From contig CALYLX010000145.1 in assembly GCA_944990035.1 (NCBI GenBank), positions 496,001 to 560,000 of the forward strand: a DNA stretch of 64,000 nt. Reading direction: 5' to 3'. Below the pieces are notes generated by a model, which was given only the letters and a program-made list of their open reading frames with translations, had not been told where the DNA came from and did not search any database. Both the position numbers and the translations under genes were made by a program. Shown here one piece after another: positions 11,240-22,334 of this stretch. Numbering within the stretch: position 1 is the first letter of the stretch; every line of letters begins with the position of its first letter. The stretch comes from Clitopilus passeckerianus. Lineage: Eukaryota; Basidiomycota; Agaricomycetes; Agaricales; Entolomataceae.

Positions 11240-14200
11240 TACAAGACCCCTAGATGGAAATACAACAATCGCCGGCACAAAAGCTCTCATTGACTCTGGA
11301 GCGCAAGGGTCATTTATCGACTCCGTCTTCGCCAAGACACATCACCTCCCACTACTCCCACTCCGACAACCGATTACAGCACGAAACGTTGATGGCACCC
11401 TGAACAAACAAGGAACTATTACCCACTTTACCTGGGTTATTGCCAAGATAGGGACAGCCATCATCAAGGAAAGATGTTTTGTCACTGGACTCGAAAGACC
11501 ACCTGATTTTTGGATTACCCTGGCTAAAACGGGTAGATCCAATCATATCGTGGAGCGACGGCACACTCGAAATCGACGAATCACGCATTACCCAACGACT
11601 GTCGCAAACATTGATGCGAGCAGTAGACATCAAGCGGATGAGAGCCATCCGAGAACAACTACTAGAGGAAAACACGCCACCTACCCAGCACCTGATTGTT
11701 CCGAAGAGAATCCCGGAAAATCAGAAGGACTTAGCGACTATTTCCGAATAGTCGAAGACGGAGAAGAGATCAATGAAGATTTTCTCATCGCATACTGCCA
11801 GAACGAACCGGCAGTCGGAATATTCACCAAGGAGGAACCCCCACTTACGCAGGAACACACAAAGGATTACCTTGTGTACGGGCCAATCAGGCCAACTACC
11901 ACAATACGACAGACGGTGGTAACACACCATCCAGCAACCAGACACCACACACAGCAGGTGTGGATACGTGCGAAAACATCAATTTCGCAAGCTCTGGAAC
12001 ATAAACGAGAAGATAAGGAACCAAAGAAATCCCTTGACGAAATCATCCCCGACTATCTTCAAGACTACAGAAAAGTCTTTGAGAAAGCAGCATCTGAACG
12101 ATTCCCACCAAGCCGACCCTGGGATCACGCCATAGATCTGAAGACAGATTTCGTGCCAAAAGACTGCAAGGTCTATCCGCTCAGCCCCTTAGAGCAAGAA
12201 AAACTCGACGAGTTTCTCAAGGAAAATCTAGCCAAAGGATACATCCGAGAATCCAACTCCCCACAAGCATCTCCGTTCTTCTTTGTTGCAAAGAAAGACT
12301 CGGAAGCCCTGAGACCATGTCAGGATTACCGACGACTCAACGAAGGAACAATACCTAACGCTTACCCCTTACCGCTGGCTAGCGAACTCATCGATAAACT
12401 CAAAGGAGCAACTGTCTTCACCAAACTCGACATTCGATGGGGATATCACAACATCCGCATCAAAGATGGTGACCAATGGAAAGCAGCGTTCAAGACCAAC
12501 CGAGGGTTATTTGAACCAATGGTGATGTTCTTTGGACTAATGAACTCACCCGGTACCTTCCAAGCAATGATGAACCACCTTTTCCGAGACATGATAGACG
12601 AAGGATGGGTCATCATCTACATGGACGACATCCTCATCTTCTCCAACGATCCAGAAAAACACCGAGAACGCACACGCAGAGTCTTACAAAGACTACAAAA
12701 CAACGATCTCTACCTCAAAGCAGAGAAATGCCAATTTGACACCACAAGAGTGGAATACCTTGGGTTCATCATTGAACCAAACAAGATCTCCATGGACCCT
12801 GTCAAACTTGCAGGGATGCGCGACTGGCCTACGCCAACTACAGTAAAGGAAGTCCGATCATTCCTAGGATTCGGAAACTTTTACCGCAGGTTCATCGGAA
12901 AATATGCGGAAATTGCCAAACCGCTGAACGAACTCACCAAGAAAGACAAGAAATGGGAATGGACCAATGAATGTCACAAAGCTTTCACTACCCTGAAAGA
13001 CAAATTCCTGGAAGCGCCTGTGTTGCTGATGCCTGATCCCACGAAGCCATTTGTGGTGGAAAGCGACGCCTCAAAACATGCAACAGGAGCAGTCCTACAA
13101 CAACGTGACGCCAACGGATCATGGCACCCATGTGGTTTCATATCTAAATCGTTCTCGAAACAGAACGGAACTATGAAATCTACGACCGAGAACTTCTAGG
13201 CATTATCCGCGCATTAGAAACCTGGCGACACTACTTCCATGGATCCCAACATTCAGTTGTGATTCTATCCGATCACAAAACCTCACATACTTCCGAGAAG
13301 CCCGGAAGTTGAACCGACGACAAGCAAGATGGAATTTGATGCTATCCCAGTTTAACATCAAACTTGTACACACCCCTGGTGCAAAGATGATACAATCTGA
13401 CGCACTATCTCGACGACCAGACCACATCCCAGGTGAAGACACCGACAACGAAGACATCATTCTCCTCCCCGACAAGCTCTTCCTTCGCTCAATTGACATT
13501 GAACTAAAGGACGAAATTGTACACAAGATGGTCAATGACAAACTGATTGTTGACGCCATTCGCACCGCCAAAGAAGACGGACCCCCACCAATCCGATCAA
13601 ACCTGGAAGACTGGAAATTTGACGATGGCATCTTGTACTACAAGGACAAGTGTGTGGTACCAGATGACGAAGACCTCCGAAGGAAGATAGTCCAACGTTA
13701 TCACGATCTACCCAGCGCAGGACACCCTGGACAATTTGGGACACTGGAAAAAGTCCGGAAGGACTACTGGTGGCCAGGGATGTCAGTGTTCATCAAGAAC
13801 TTTGTGCAGGGCTGTGCAATGTGCCAGCAAATGAAAATCAATCGCCACCCCACCGCTCCACCATTAATGCCCATCAAATCCGAAACCACTAGGCCATTTT
13901 CGCTAGTGACGTACGATTTTCACACGGATCTCCCAGAGAGTGATGGTTTCGATAGCATTATGGCCGTGGTCGACCATGGAGCTACGAAGGGGGCAATTTT
14001 CATCCCTTGCACAAAGAAAATCGACGCCACAGGAACTGCAAACGCCTACATTGACAACGTTTACCGTCGCTTTGGACTTCCCGACAAAGGAATTTCAGAC
14101 AGAGGACCTCAATTCGCCTCTAAAGTTTTCCAAGAAATGGGACGACTCTTGGAATCAAGCTCAACATGAGCACCGCCTACCACCCACAAACCGATGGTGC

Positions 14201-14948
14201 GACAGAAAGGATCAATCAGGAGATTGATGCCTATCTCCGCATCTTCTGTGCACAGAACCCCGAATCCTGGTCCAAATGGATTACCACTCTAGAATTCTCC
14301 TACAACAGCCGAACACACTCTGTCACCAAACGAACCCCATTCTACCTAATGATGGGATACGAACCACCTGCACTCCCATCAGTTGCTCCCACTAGCAAAA
14401 TTCCCGCAGTTGACAAACGGATCAAGGAACTTCTGCTAGCACGCGATGAAGCAAATGCTGCACATGCACTTGCTGCGCAACGCATGGCAGAGAAGATCAC
14501 ACGACAGTTCACCCCATTCAAAGTCGGAGAAAAGGTGTGGTTAGAAGCCACAAATCTCAATCAAGGAAACATCTCCAAGAAACTAGCACCCAAACGAGAA
14601 GGACCCTTCAAGATACTTGAGGTAAAAGGACACCTGACCTATAAACTCGACCTGCCAAGACGATGGAAGATCCACCCGGTGATTCACGCGTCACTTCTCA
14701 CCCGTTACATCTCCACCAAAGCGCATGGACCCAGCTTCTCTAAACCGCCACCTGACGAAATCGACGGAATAGAAGAATACGAAATAGAAGCAATTGTGGC
14801 CCATCAGAAACAAGGCAAAGGGCGACACAGATACCTCGTAAAATGGAAGGGATGGCCATCAGCGGACAACGAATGGATGCCCGAGTCGGAACTGCGGAAC
14901 GCCAAGAAAATACTCACCGAGTATAAAAAGAGGAAGAAACTCACCTGA
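11240..14948 (+). pseudogene. pol of the chromovirus: PR-RT-RNaseH-IN-chromodomain (frame-broken)
   Basis: Codes for the retroelement enzymes. Protease: ALIDSGAQGSFID near 11283. Reverse transcriptase: a long frame, 11550-13199, with the catalytic YMDD at 12618-12629. RNase H: VVESDASKHATGAVLQ near 13056. Integrase: an H-H-C-C zinc module ending CAMCQQMK near 13830, catalytic D in YDFHTDLP, D in SDRGPQF, and E in TDGATERINQE. Chromodomain: RYLVKWKGWP near 14830. Frame changes near 11490, 13160, 13275-13285 and 14150 each fit loss of one base in a short homopolymer. The product would not be made intact from this copy. Confidence 0.9.
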
Positions 14949-14986
14949 CACCACATAGCAAACCCACTCACATCCACTATATAACA

Positions 14987-15833
14987 ATGTCTCAAAATGC
15001 CTCTTCCTACGACCGCACCATCATCCGCAACACCTTCAAATCCGATACCGCTATTACGGCGCTCCGTACGCATACTGCCTGGAGCAGCAACGACAACCCT
15101 CTCACCGCTGTGGGAGAACAAGGAACCTCTACCAAAACCGACGAACCGAAACTCGCAACGAAGTGGCTCGCCTGCGCCACCAATTTGCGAAAACCACTGA
15201 CGATCTTGATCAACTTTTGGACAAAGTTGATCGAGAAACGGAGGAGACCCTCACAGACCTCTTCTTTGCTATTGGAGGAACAGCTTTCCTCGACGAATTC
15301 TTCCCGAACGACAAAACTGGTTCAACAACCCAGAGGAGACAGACTTCAAACCCTTGCCTCCAATCCCTGGGGCCTGAGGAAAGTCAAGAAGAGGAAGTCA
15401 CAATCCTCACTGCACGTCAAGTTTGCGGAACCCTACGAGCATTTCCTCCCGTCACCAATTTACACACCGCCGCAAAATAAAACATAACCCCTTCGTCAAA
15501 AAGAACAGAACGACAACAAGGAAAACATCAATCCCAATGGCAAACCCTCCAACGCCATACCTCTCCGCATTCGAAAGCCCACCAGAGTCCGACTCACCAA
15601 CGCTGGTGAACCTTCCTCGACAGTATCGTCCCAGAAGGCGCCGCGCACCGGATACCTTGCCAACAGACCACCACCACCCAGATGGTTCAGATGCTACATT
15701 TGTGGAGGCAGACACCGACAGTGTCATTGCTTTCTTTTGTGTGTCGTCTGTGCCATCATCGTGGCCCAGGCCATTACCCGGTTAGCTGCCCACAACGCTA
15801 CCACAAGGGCATAGACCGTCACTTCTGGGGTAA
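14987..15833 (+). pseudogene. Extra 3' ORF of the chromovirus (frame-broken)
   Basis: After the chromodomain stop the element holds another 850 bases of coding-like sequence in shifting frames. They include an MPLPTTAPSS-type start near 14997, a Gln/Arg-rich middle, a predicted coiled-coil helix (ARLRHQFAKTTDDLDQLLDK) near 15166-15225, and a C-terminal piece with CYICGG and nearby Cys residues around 15690-15750. I do not recognise the product. It may be an envelope-independent accessory protein or a second nucleic-acid-binding protein. Confidence 0.45.
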
Positions 15834-15865
15834 AGGAAGGAATTGAAGTCAGGAGACTTCAACGA

Positions 15866-15879
15866 TAGCGAGAGGGTAA
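15866..15879 (+). promoter_or_regulatory. Polypurine tract before the 3' LTR
   Basis: The purine-rich run AGCGAGAGGGTAA directly precedes the 3' LTR and is the expected plus-strand priming site. Confidence 0.7.
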
Positions 15880-16344
15880 TGTTATGATTTTGCTTACATG
15901 TTTCTCCTTACATACCCCGGCCCGCTTACCTATGCACGATTACTCACATATGCTGCGCATCACTGCGCATTTTTCATCTTTTTCCATGCTTACTCCGCAT
16001 CTCTCACGATCGTGAGAGACTTATACCTTATCTGACTCTTTCTGACTCATGTACTTACTCATCATGCTGCGCATGACTCATTACTTACTCAGCATGCTGC
16101 GCATGTGCTATATTTAGAACTACTAGATAGGTATATAAACCTGTACCATTTGGTCAAGGCTCCTCAGCTTGACCTAGGCAATCTACCTAACTGCTTAGTT
16201 CTCTATTTCGCCTTTAAGTCCCTTGCTTCGTCAATCTCACCAGGTCGTCAGTACAGCCGCAGCTGCTGACAAATCTCTGTCTTTGTTTATCAAAGACATC
16301 GAGCGTAAACAGTATTACCTAAGTTGTTAGGCTCTGCCTTAACA
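15880..16344 (+). repeat. 3' LTR
   Basis: Same ends and internal motifs as the 5' LTR, shorter by one T. Its promoter copy (TATA, then CAGCTTGACC at 16165-16174) faces into the downstream part of the interrupted gene. Confidence 0.96.
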
Positions 16345-16349
16345 CCCTT
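16345..16349. repeat. Right 5-bp target-site duplication of the LTR element
   Basis: Second CCCTT copy, followed at once by host-gene coding sequence (GMDSFFVQHAKD) continuing the frame interrupted at 9144. Confidence 0.93.
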
Positions 16350-17487
16350 GGTATGGACAGCTTTTTCGTTCAGCATGCCAAAGACAACAAAATCCGCCAC
16401 TATAACCTTGCTATACAACAAGAAACTCGGTTTGCTGTTCTCCCCGTCCACACCCAAGAGGAACGTGCTTTGTTCAGAGAGTTCCTCAGGCCGGATGGTC
16501 CCTTTACACATGGTTTAAAGCCAAATTGGATAACATTGACCGCTCAATGGTCTGCAAAATCTGACGGAGTAAAAGTGTTCTACAAGGTATGTCTATGTAG
16601 TACTTGAACATACGTTGATAGTACTAACTAAGTGCTCCATATTTGTTCCATTAGCTTCCTGAACACTTGAAGAACTTCTATAAATCATGGTTGGAAACAA
16701 GAAATGAGAAGAACAGCTTCGAACCCTATCGTGCTACATTCCAGCAAGTTGCCTCTAATCTTACTCCAGACCGCTCTGCTATCCCACCTATCCCAATTGC
16801 TGAGCGTACTCTGGTTGCTGCTCAAATCACGGCTCTCCCGCTACCACGTCCAGCTATACCCGCTGACTGCCAGTGGACAATGATCAATACATCCAACCCA
16901 CCGGCAGAGCAGAGTGGACCTAGAAGCAGCACTGGTAGTCAGGCTCCGACTGCACTTGTGTTCAAGAATTCTTCAGCGCACCGTTTCCAACAAACCCTGC
17001 CAGTGGCTGCAGGGTCAGCATCCTCAGGCTCTCATGACAAGGGGAAGAAACGGGCTCAACCAAGTGATTTTCATCCAGGTCCAAACTTGGGCCTATCACG
17101 GGTGATGTACCGCAAGCCCCGAACTTGTCTTTGCTGTGGCGGAGACAAATGTAAGGGGAGAGGCGGAGAACACTACTGTCCAAACTTTGCTGGCTCCAGT
17201 GCAAGCGGTTCATGAAGGTATGTTTGATATTTCTGTCTGTGTAGGTGTTCAAGTGCTAATTCTGACTCGGAAAACATTTTGCAGTCTACGAAACGCATTC
17301 CGATACTCAATTGCAATATAATCAATACTTTTCTTTGGTAAGGCTACCCGTTCACTGATTTCCTGCCGATTTCTTTGGTCTCGTCGGGCTGGTGGTTGCT
17401 ACGATACGGTAGTACATGTACCTCATCAATTAATTTCCGTTCTCCCTCGCTCCATCGGCAATTAATTAATTAATTTTTTCGAAACGC

Positions 17488-17518
17488 TTCGCGAACCCCC
17501 AACTATAGTTAAAGTGCC
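17488..17518 (-). repeat. Right terminal inverted repeat of the DNA transposon
   Basis: The reverse complement begins GGCACTTTAACTAT, identical to the left end for 14 bases. It differs from the left copy by four transitions, all towards A or T, within the next 16 bases. An AATT-repeat tract lies just inside. Confidence 0.85.
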
Positions 17519-17526
17519 GTCCGAGC
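17519..17526. repeat. Right copy of 8-bp target-site duplication
   Basis: GTCCGAGC, identical to 4707-4714. Confidence 0.85.
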
Positions 17527-18012
17527 ATGTGGCCGTCTTTTTCCACCGAGAATAATACCGGCTACCTGGTGCGTGTATTTTCTGATGAATTAAGTCACCT
17601 TCCTGTTGATTACTGACACAACCAATAGGATTCATAGCCTTGCCAAGCCACACGAGCGCGATTTCTCGGAGACTCGGTCTGTCAACTGACGGCTTCTGCA
17701 ATACACTTTGAATTCAATATATGTTGGAATGTGACCAGCTGACGTACCCTTTCAGGTTGATCCCAAAGACTCCTGTGTAGATTTGTACCAAATATGGATC
17801 CCTGAACGCTTTGATCGGGCTCGCCCCAGGTACACATGAGTCGGCCTAAGTGTCACAGGGTACAAGCATCTCCCTCTGTCGCGCAACGAGTATCCTACAC
17901 GAAGGAGCGGGAGCGCGACGGGGGTCATTTGATGCACCGCTTTCAAACGTAATAAATAGCTCTTCTATTTAGGTTCAATTCTGTTTAGTCGACGCTGACC
18001 TAAACCCTCATC
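17527..18012. other. Upstream region of the MFS gene; no gene seen
   Basis: Roughly 490 bases between the transposon and the MFS start. Short open frames exist on the minus strand but have no recognisable domain. The stretch probably contains the MFS promoter. Confidence 0.4.
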
Positions 18013-20466
18013 ATGCCCAGCTCTACCGAGAAGTTGGAGAAAAGTGAAGCTGAAGATGTATACAACGACACCGACATAGACCTCTATTCCTTCCATGAAC
18101 AAAGGGCAGGACGTTTGATTATAGATCCAGCGTAAGCCTCGTCATTCTGGCACGGGCGCCTCCAGTAGCTCAGTACTCTTTGCGTTCAGGGAGGCCAAAG
18201 TCGAGCTTGGTGACGCTGTAGCATCAAGGTTGAAGCTCTCCAAAGACGGGACTAAAGTACTCTGGCCACAACCAACGGATTCAGAGCTTGACCCGCAGAA
18301 CTGGAGCGATGCCAGAAAGAACTTGCAGCTGTTGGTTGTCACATTGGCGGCCATTGTCCCCGATTTTGACTCAGGAATAGGTGCGCATTTCATAAAACCC
18401 GATGTTCCCGCAGGGAGATCCTGAACGTTGCCTAAGGTATTGCTGCCATCTTTGCCTTGGCCAAAGAATACCACACGACTCCTGGGGTCATAAACAACCT
18501 TACCTCCAAGTTAGTCCGTTCATTCGTGGTTGGGCTAATATGCTGAATAGGGGTTTAGCTGGAGCATATTTCTCCTGGGTATAGCTCAAACCCATATGTA
18601 AACGTGCAGGAGCTGAACCCCGTTTTAGGTTGGGGAGGGTGCATTGCTGTCGTCTTTGTGAAACGTTATGGTCGTCTACCAGTCTTGTGGTGGTCACAGG
18701 TAAGGCAACCTCTGCTCGCCTCACCGGTACCCAGTTTTTGATGTAGCCTCTAGGTTCTTGCTTTGGCGTTTCTGATCGGGGCGACCTTCGCACCAACTTT
18801 AAAGACGTTCACCGGTGAGGCCAAATTCCTATGCAGTTTGTAAACAACTCACCCTTGGTTCAAGCTTTCCGATGCTTAACAGCTTTCTTTGGGTATGCCA
18901 TTGCTCATTCTCTACTGCCAAGTCAAGCGCTGACGCTACAGCTCAGAACTGCACCACAAGTCACTGTCAGTTTTCGTTCTAAAACCTGCCGAAGCCAAAC
19001 TCAGGTTGGGTGTTCTAGGGGCTCTACATTGTTACGGACCTATATCCCTTTCACCTTCAAGCTAGAAAGGTATTGTCCACTCACAAACAGCCCCCTTCTA
19101 GCCTAACCTTCCTTCCTTAATAGTTAAACATCTGGACCATGGGTATCATAGGCTCTCCCTTCATTTCACCCTTTGCTCTAGGCTTCTTAGTCGCTCGGCA
19201 AAGCTGGAGGTGGGCATATGGGACGGGTTGTTTCTATGGTCTTCTGGTTGTCCTATTGATAACCTTTTTCATGGAAGAAACGTACGCTACCAGAGGGCTC
19301 CACTCCCGGGACAAGGCTGAGGCATTTCATTCACAGAAAATACGACCGAACTTTGAAGCCGATCCCATCTCGACCAACCACTGGGTTGAGGTATAGGATA
19401 GAAACCCTGGTCGGAGTGACCGGAATCAAGATGGCGAAGTACAGGGATTCCTGGGTCGATGCAACGGCGTCTCAATTTCATGTCCTATGGCGACCTCATG
19501 TCCTCAGCGTTCTCGTCTTTGAAGGACTTCTGTTTGGCTTTGGTATCGGAATCAATGTGCGTACTTGCGTTGCCAGCTTCTCGCAGATATCCAACGAGCT
19601 TAACGGTCAAAGGTCACAAACGCGGTCTTCCTCGGGGAAGAGCCTCCTGTCGGATACGGTTTCAAAGCGGATACCATCTCCGCTCTCTATGCAACACCGA
19701 TTGTATGTGATTCGCCGGAGCTAACTCTTTCAGGTAGTGTTTCTAACCACTATCTGGATCTAGGTTTCGGTCATCATCGGAGAGCTGATTGGTCGATATA
19801 CAAATGATTACATCCAAAGAGTTTGCATCCGAAGAAACAAAGGTGTTCATGAAGCAGAAAGTCGCCTTTGGTAAGTACATGCTCATACTGAACCTGTTCG
19901 CCTGACCCCCCACCATTATAGGGCGTGCTACATCGCGGTCCCACTTTACATTTGCGGCTTCCTAGTCTTGGGCGCCTCCTTTCAAAAACACCTCAGTGTT
20001 GGTGCACTCATAATGGGATGGGGAATTGCAGAGCTGGCCATCATGATTAACACCGTGGCGATTTACGCCTATCTGAATGACTGCTTCCCCAAGCACCAAG
20101 GCGAAGTTAGTGCGCTGGTTAATCTGGCCCGAACTCTCGGAGGTATGTGCCTGCAAAGAGCTCGATCATAGTCTATTCTTAGTAAGAGTAATGACAGGCT
20201 TCAGCGTCGCGTATTTCCAAGTTCCTTGGGCGGCGAAGCACGGGGCGCTGCAAACATTTGGGGTTGAAGCAGCGTAAGTGTTCACATTTCGCATCATTCA
20301 TTTGTCTCGGCGCTGAAAGGCTATGATAGAATCGTAAGCGGACTGTTCTTGCTCGTTGTCCCGACGCTGCAGATTAAGGGGCGCAGCTTGCGTGTAAGTC
20401 CATCTCGGGAATTCTTGGGGGCTCCTCACTTACGAGAAACTCCAGGCCAAGTATTCAATGCTTTAA
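18013..20466 (+). CDS. Major facilitator superfamily (MFS) transporter
   Basis: A multi-exon gene for a 12-helix proton-coupled transporter of the fungal drug/polyamine-type MFS group, expected in the plasma membrane. The start at 18013 gives a hydrophilic head and then the family block DPQNWSDARKNLQL before helix 1. Other signatures are KRYGRLPVLWWSQ, the helix 4-5 block MGIIGSPFISPFALGFLVA with SWRWAYGTG, and the central loop GLRYRIETLVGVTG. After the loop the second half includes GELIGRYTNDY, LNDCFPKHQGEVSALVNLARTLGG and a C-terminal AKYSML. An apparent frame break near 19285 is explained by a 55-base intron (19282-19336). The substrate is not predictable. Confidence 0.85.
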
Positions 20467-20731
20467 GACACCCTGAATGATGATTGTACGACTGTACATT
20501 ATGCTTATTGCGTTGGTGGTATGCTGGATCCATGTAAATTCAAAGTTTATTTGGGACATGCTTTCAACTTGTCAGAACAAGTGAAGGCGAGCTGAAATCT
20601 CCGATCCTAGCGGCTACATGTCAACTTCAACCGGTTCAACCACCTCTCCTCTGTTCATTATTCGTCGTGCGACGAGTCTAAGAGGAAAACAGCATCAGAA
20701 TATATTACCCAATGATCAATACTGAACCTTT

Positions 20732-22245
20732 TCACCTTTGGAAGATATCTAGAGGTGGCTCAGCCTCGGCGTGACTCGTCTTCCCGTCTTGGGCATCAAA
20801 GTTCGTCACAGGTATCCAGCTACTGAGCGGACTCGTTCCTGCCTCATAGCTTGCCTCTTTGACGTACAGCAACAGCCCATCAGATGCGATGAGAGCCTGA
20901 CGCATTTCCATCAAGGAAGACGGCAGTCCCGTTAAGCCTCGAGAAGCTGAATCAACGTCCATACCGCCTTCCTCCTGGTCACCTTGAGTTGAGCTTGTCG
21001 TAGGAGGGGCAGTGGGGATGGTAATAGGTATAGAGCGTGAGGAACGTGCGGCTGGTATTATACGGTTGTGTAGTGTTCCGAGCCCAGTTTCCGTGGTATA
21101 TGGTACTGGAATGAAGGTATTTGGGTATGAGAACCGGTAATGATGTCCAAGAGAGGTCACTGCTTGGCTCGGTGTATTCTGGGGAACATTTGAGGGAAAA
21201 GATATGGCAGCTGGTGCGCCTTGAGAGAGCTCGGTGAGCCGTGTGTCACGCCACCAGAATCTGTTTGCCTGGGAGTGAGCAGCGGCAACATGGAATTAGG
21301 CAGGATCTCACCTGAAAGATGCTTCACAGTCGCTGATATCCTGACCTTTCCATTTGATCACGTCTAGGATGTGCAATATGCCATTATCTCGCCAATTGGT
21401 ATCAAGTATGCAGTCCAAGATCGTCATCGGGGGTAGTACAGACGGGAACTTCTGAATGAGAACCTTTCCCAGTAGCCTCGACCTCAGAGTGGTATTAGGA
21501 ACTTGAAGAGTAGAATGAGGGGAAAATGTGAAGCTTAATGGTTCGTGCATGCTCACCGACGCCAGCAACCCCACTGGACTGGTGCGTCACAGCTAGACAT
21601 CGCTTTCCGATGGGAACAGGTCCAACCGCTACCCAGCCAATTTCGAGGTCAGAGGGAAGACAATCTTGACCGTCTGTGCAGGAGTTATCAGACCACGGAT
21701 GGTCGGATGTCATCTCCAAGAGTTCCGCATACATGCACTTGTCGGCCCATTTGCTCGGTTTATTCTTGTTCTTCCGCTTCTTCCTATTCTTCTTCCCAGC
21801 TTTAGGAGCCTCAGCTTGCTGGCTTCCTGTCGCTGATGATTGAGCAGAGGACGAAGAGGGTAAGCTCTCGGGCTGGCTGAGAAGCCCAGCGAATTGAGCT
21901 ACCCCCAAAGGTGGAGGCTTTTGGAAGACTTCTTCTTGATCGTCATCCGAGTCGCCTCCAAGAGTCAAATCGGCGAACTGATCCAAGTTCCTAGTAGAGC
22001 CTACTCTTTCGGCGCGTCTCTGTGCCAGATCCTGAGAATTTGCGTCTTCATAACGGACGATGTACTGACGCGTTTCTGGTCTTCTAGCGCCTTTCCAGGG
22101 ATGCTTCAATGAGTTCCTCGATCAGAGAACCAGAGATAACGGGACGCACCTTCGCTCTTCTAGCCTCCTGAGATACAAGCCTGTCAGTGATTGTCGTCGG
22201 TGGTAGCTTGTAAGTTGATTTCCTTTCAGCGAACATCACGCCCAT
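20732..22245 (-). CDS. Snurportin-1 (m3G-cap-specific snRNP nuclear import adaptor)
   Basis: Spliced minus-strand gene. The product recognises the trimethylguanosine cap of U snRNAs and hands spliceosomal snRNPs to importin-beta for nuclear entry. The N-terminus (MFAERKSTYKLPP, then an Arg-rich segment with YEDANSQDLAQRRAERV) fits an importin-beta-binding region. A Lys-rich stretch follows, then the cap-binding domain: WVAVGPVPIGKRCLAV, TILDCI, HILDVIKWKG, DCEASFRFWWRDTRL, and near the end SDGLLLYVKEASYEAGTSPLSSWIP, all in the order of human SNUPN. An apparent stop after exon 1 disappears with a 46-base intron at 22104-22149. The start is ATG 22245, or 22236. It diverges from CIA1. Confidence 0.86.
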
Positions 22246-22334
22246 TGTTGACGTTCACGGTGAGTGCAAGATTGTTGTGGTTTGATGTGTGCATGGCCCC
22301 TTCGGCTGACCTGATAATCTCTCTTTATCCGGCC
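22246..22334. promoter_or_regulatory. Short bidirectional promoter between snurportin-1 and CIA1
   Basis: Only 89 bases separate the two divergent start codons, so both promoters and 5' UTRs must fit in or overlap this gap. No TATA box is evident. Confidence 0.5.

Larger units (their letters stand above)
9145..16344 (+). mobile_element. Ty3/gypsy LTR retrotransposon of the chromovirus type (7.2 kb)
   Basis: A complete element with 466- and 465-base LTRs (TGTTA...TAACA ends), a 5-bp target duplication, a primer-binding site, a polypurine tract, gag with a CCHC knuckle, and pol in the order protease, reverse transcriptase, RNase H, integrase, chromodomain. A further 3' ORF follows pol. The two LTRs differ only by one T in a T-run, so insertion was recent. 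The coding part nevertheless has at least six frame breaks. The element lies in the same orientation as the gene it interrupts. A C-terminal chromodomain generally steers chromovirus integrases to modified chromatin. Confidence 0.96.
4911..17215 (+). pseudogene. Transposon gene: AT-hook, DDE-like and DEDDy 3'-5' exonuclease protein; interrupted by a retroelement
   Basis: A multi-exon gene starting at ATG 4911. Exon 1 encodes AT-hook motifs (GPGRPKG, then GRPVGRPAK). Several small exons follow, then a Cys/His-bearing domain (CPECRKAG, CGRSECKKTY, LTHRCGVTDR) that resembles the fungal DUF6729 family as I recall it. Next comes a block with TIDHSFKVPKH and VFTDN, like the first two acidic motifs of DDE transposases. 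A WRN/RNase D-type exonuclease follows with all four motifs: DMEWP, IKADFTRL and YASLD. Later there is GDIWHLMDQ...HGLRHAF and a C-terminal Cys cluster (CLCCGG, KCKGRGG). The frame breaks near 6292-6296, 6607-6610 and 7271-7273 look like one-base losses in A, C and G runs, and there is another break near 6888. A 7.2-kb retroelement interrupts the gene at 9145. The true 3' end may lie slightly beyond 17215. The copy is non-functional as sequenced. Confidence 0.72.
4715..17518 (+). mobile_element. DNA transposon with TIRs, 8-bp TSD and a transposase/exonuclease-type gene
   Basis: The element is bounded by inverted repeats starting GGCACTTTAACTAT and by an 8-bp duplication, GTCCGAGC. Without the nested retroelement and its duplicated CCCTT it would be about 5.6 kb. 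It carries one multi-exon plus-strand gene (4911-17215) encoding AT-hooks, a DDE-like segment and a DEDDy exonuclease. The left end also holds two copies of a 19-base repeat (4801-4838) and two hairpin-forming palindromes. It sits between uS8m and an MFS transporter. The termini do not start with the CAG/TAG usual in hAT elements, and the protein does not look like a hAT or KDZ transposase to me, so I leave the superfamily open. The boundaries are seen directly; autonomy is inferred. Confidence 0.8.

Noticed and set aside
10470..11300. Programmed ribosomal frameshift between gag and pol
   Set aside because: The breaks occur inside conserved domains and at several unrelated places, with no slippery site and pseudoknot in the right position.
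19282..19336. Apparent frameshift in the MFS gene, including a tandem ACGTACG
   Set aside because: A 55-base interval with GTACGC donor and TTCACAG acceptor restores the conserved EET-x-YDR reading, so it is an intron.
22086..22149. Apparent premature stop after snurportin exon 1
   Set aside because: A 46-base GT-AG intron (22104-22149) joins ARRAK to HPWKGARRPETR in frame.
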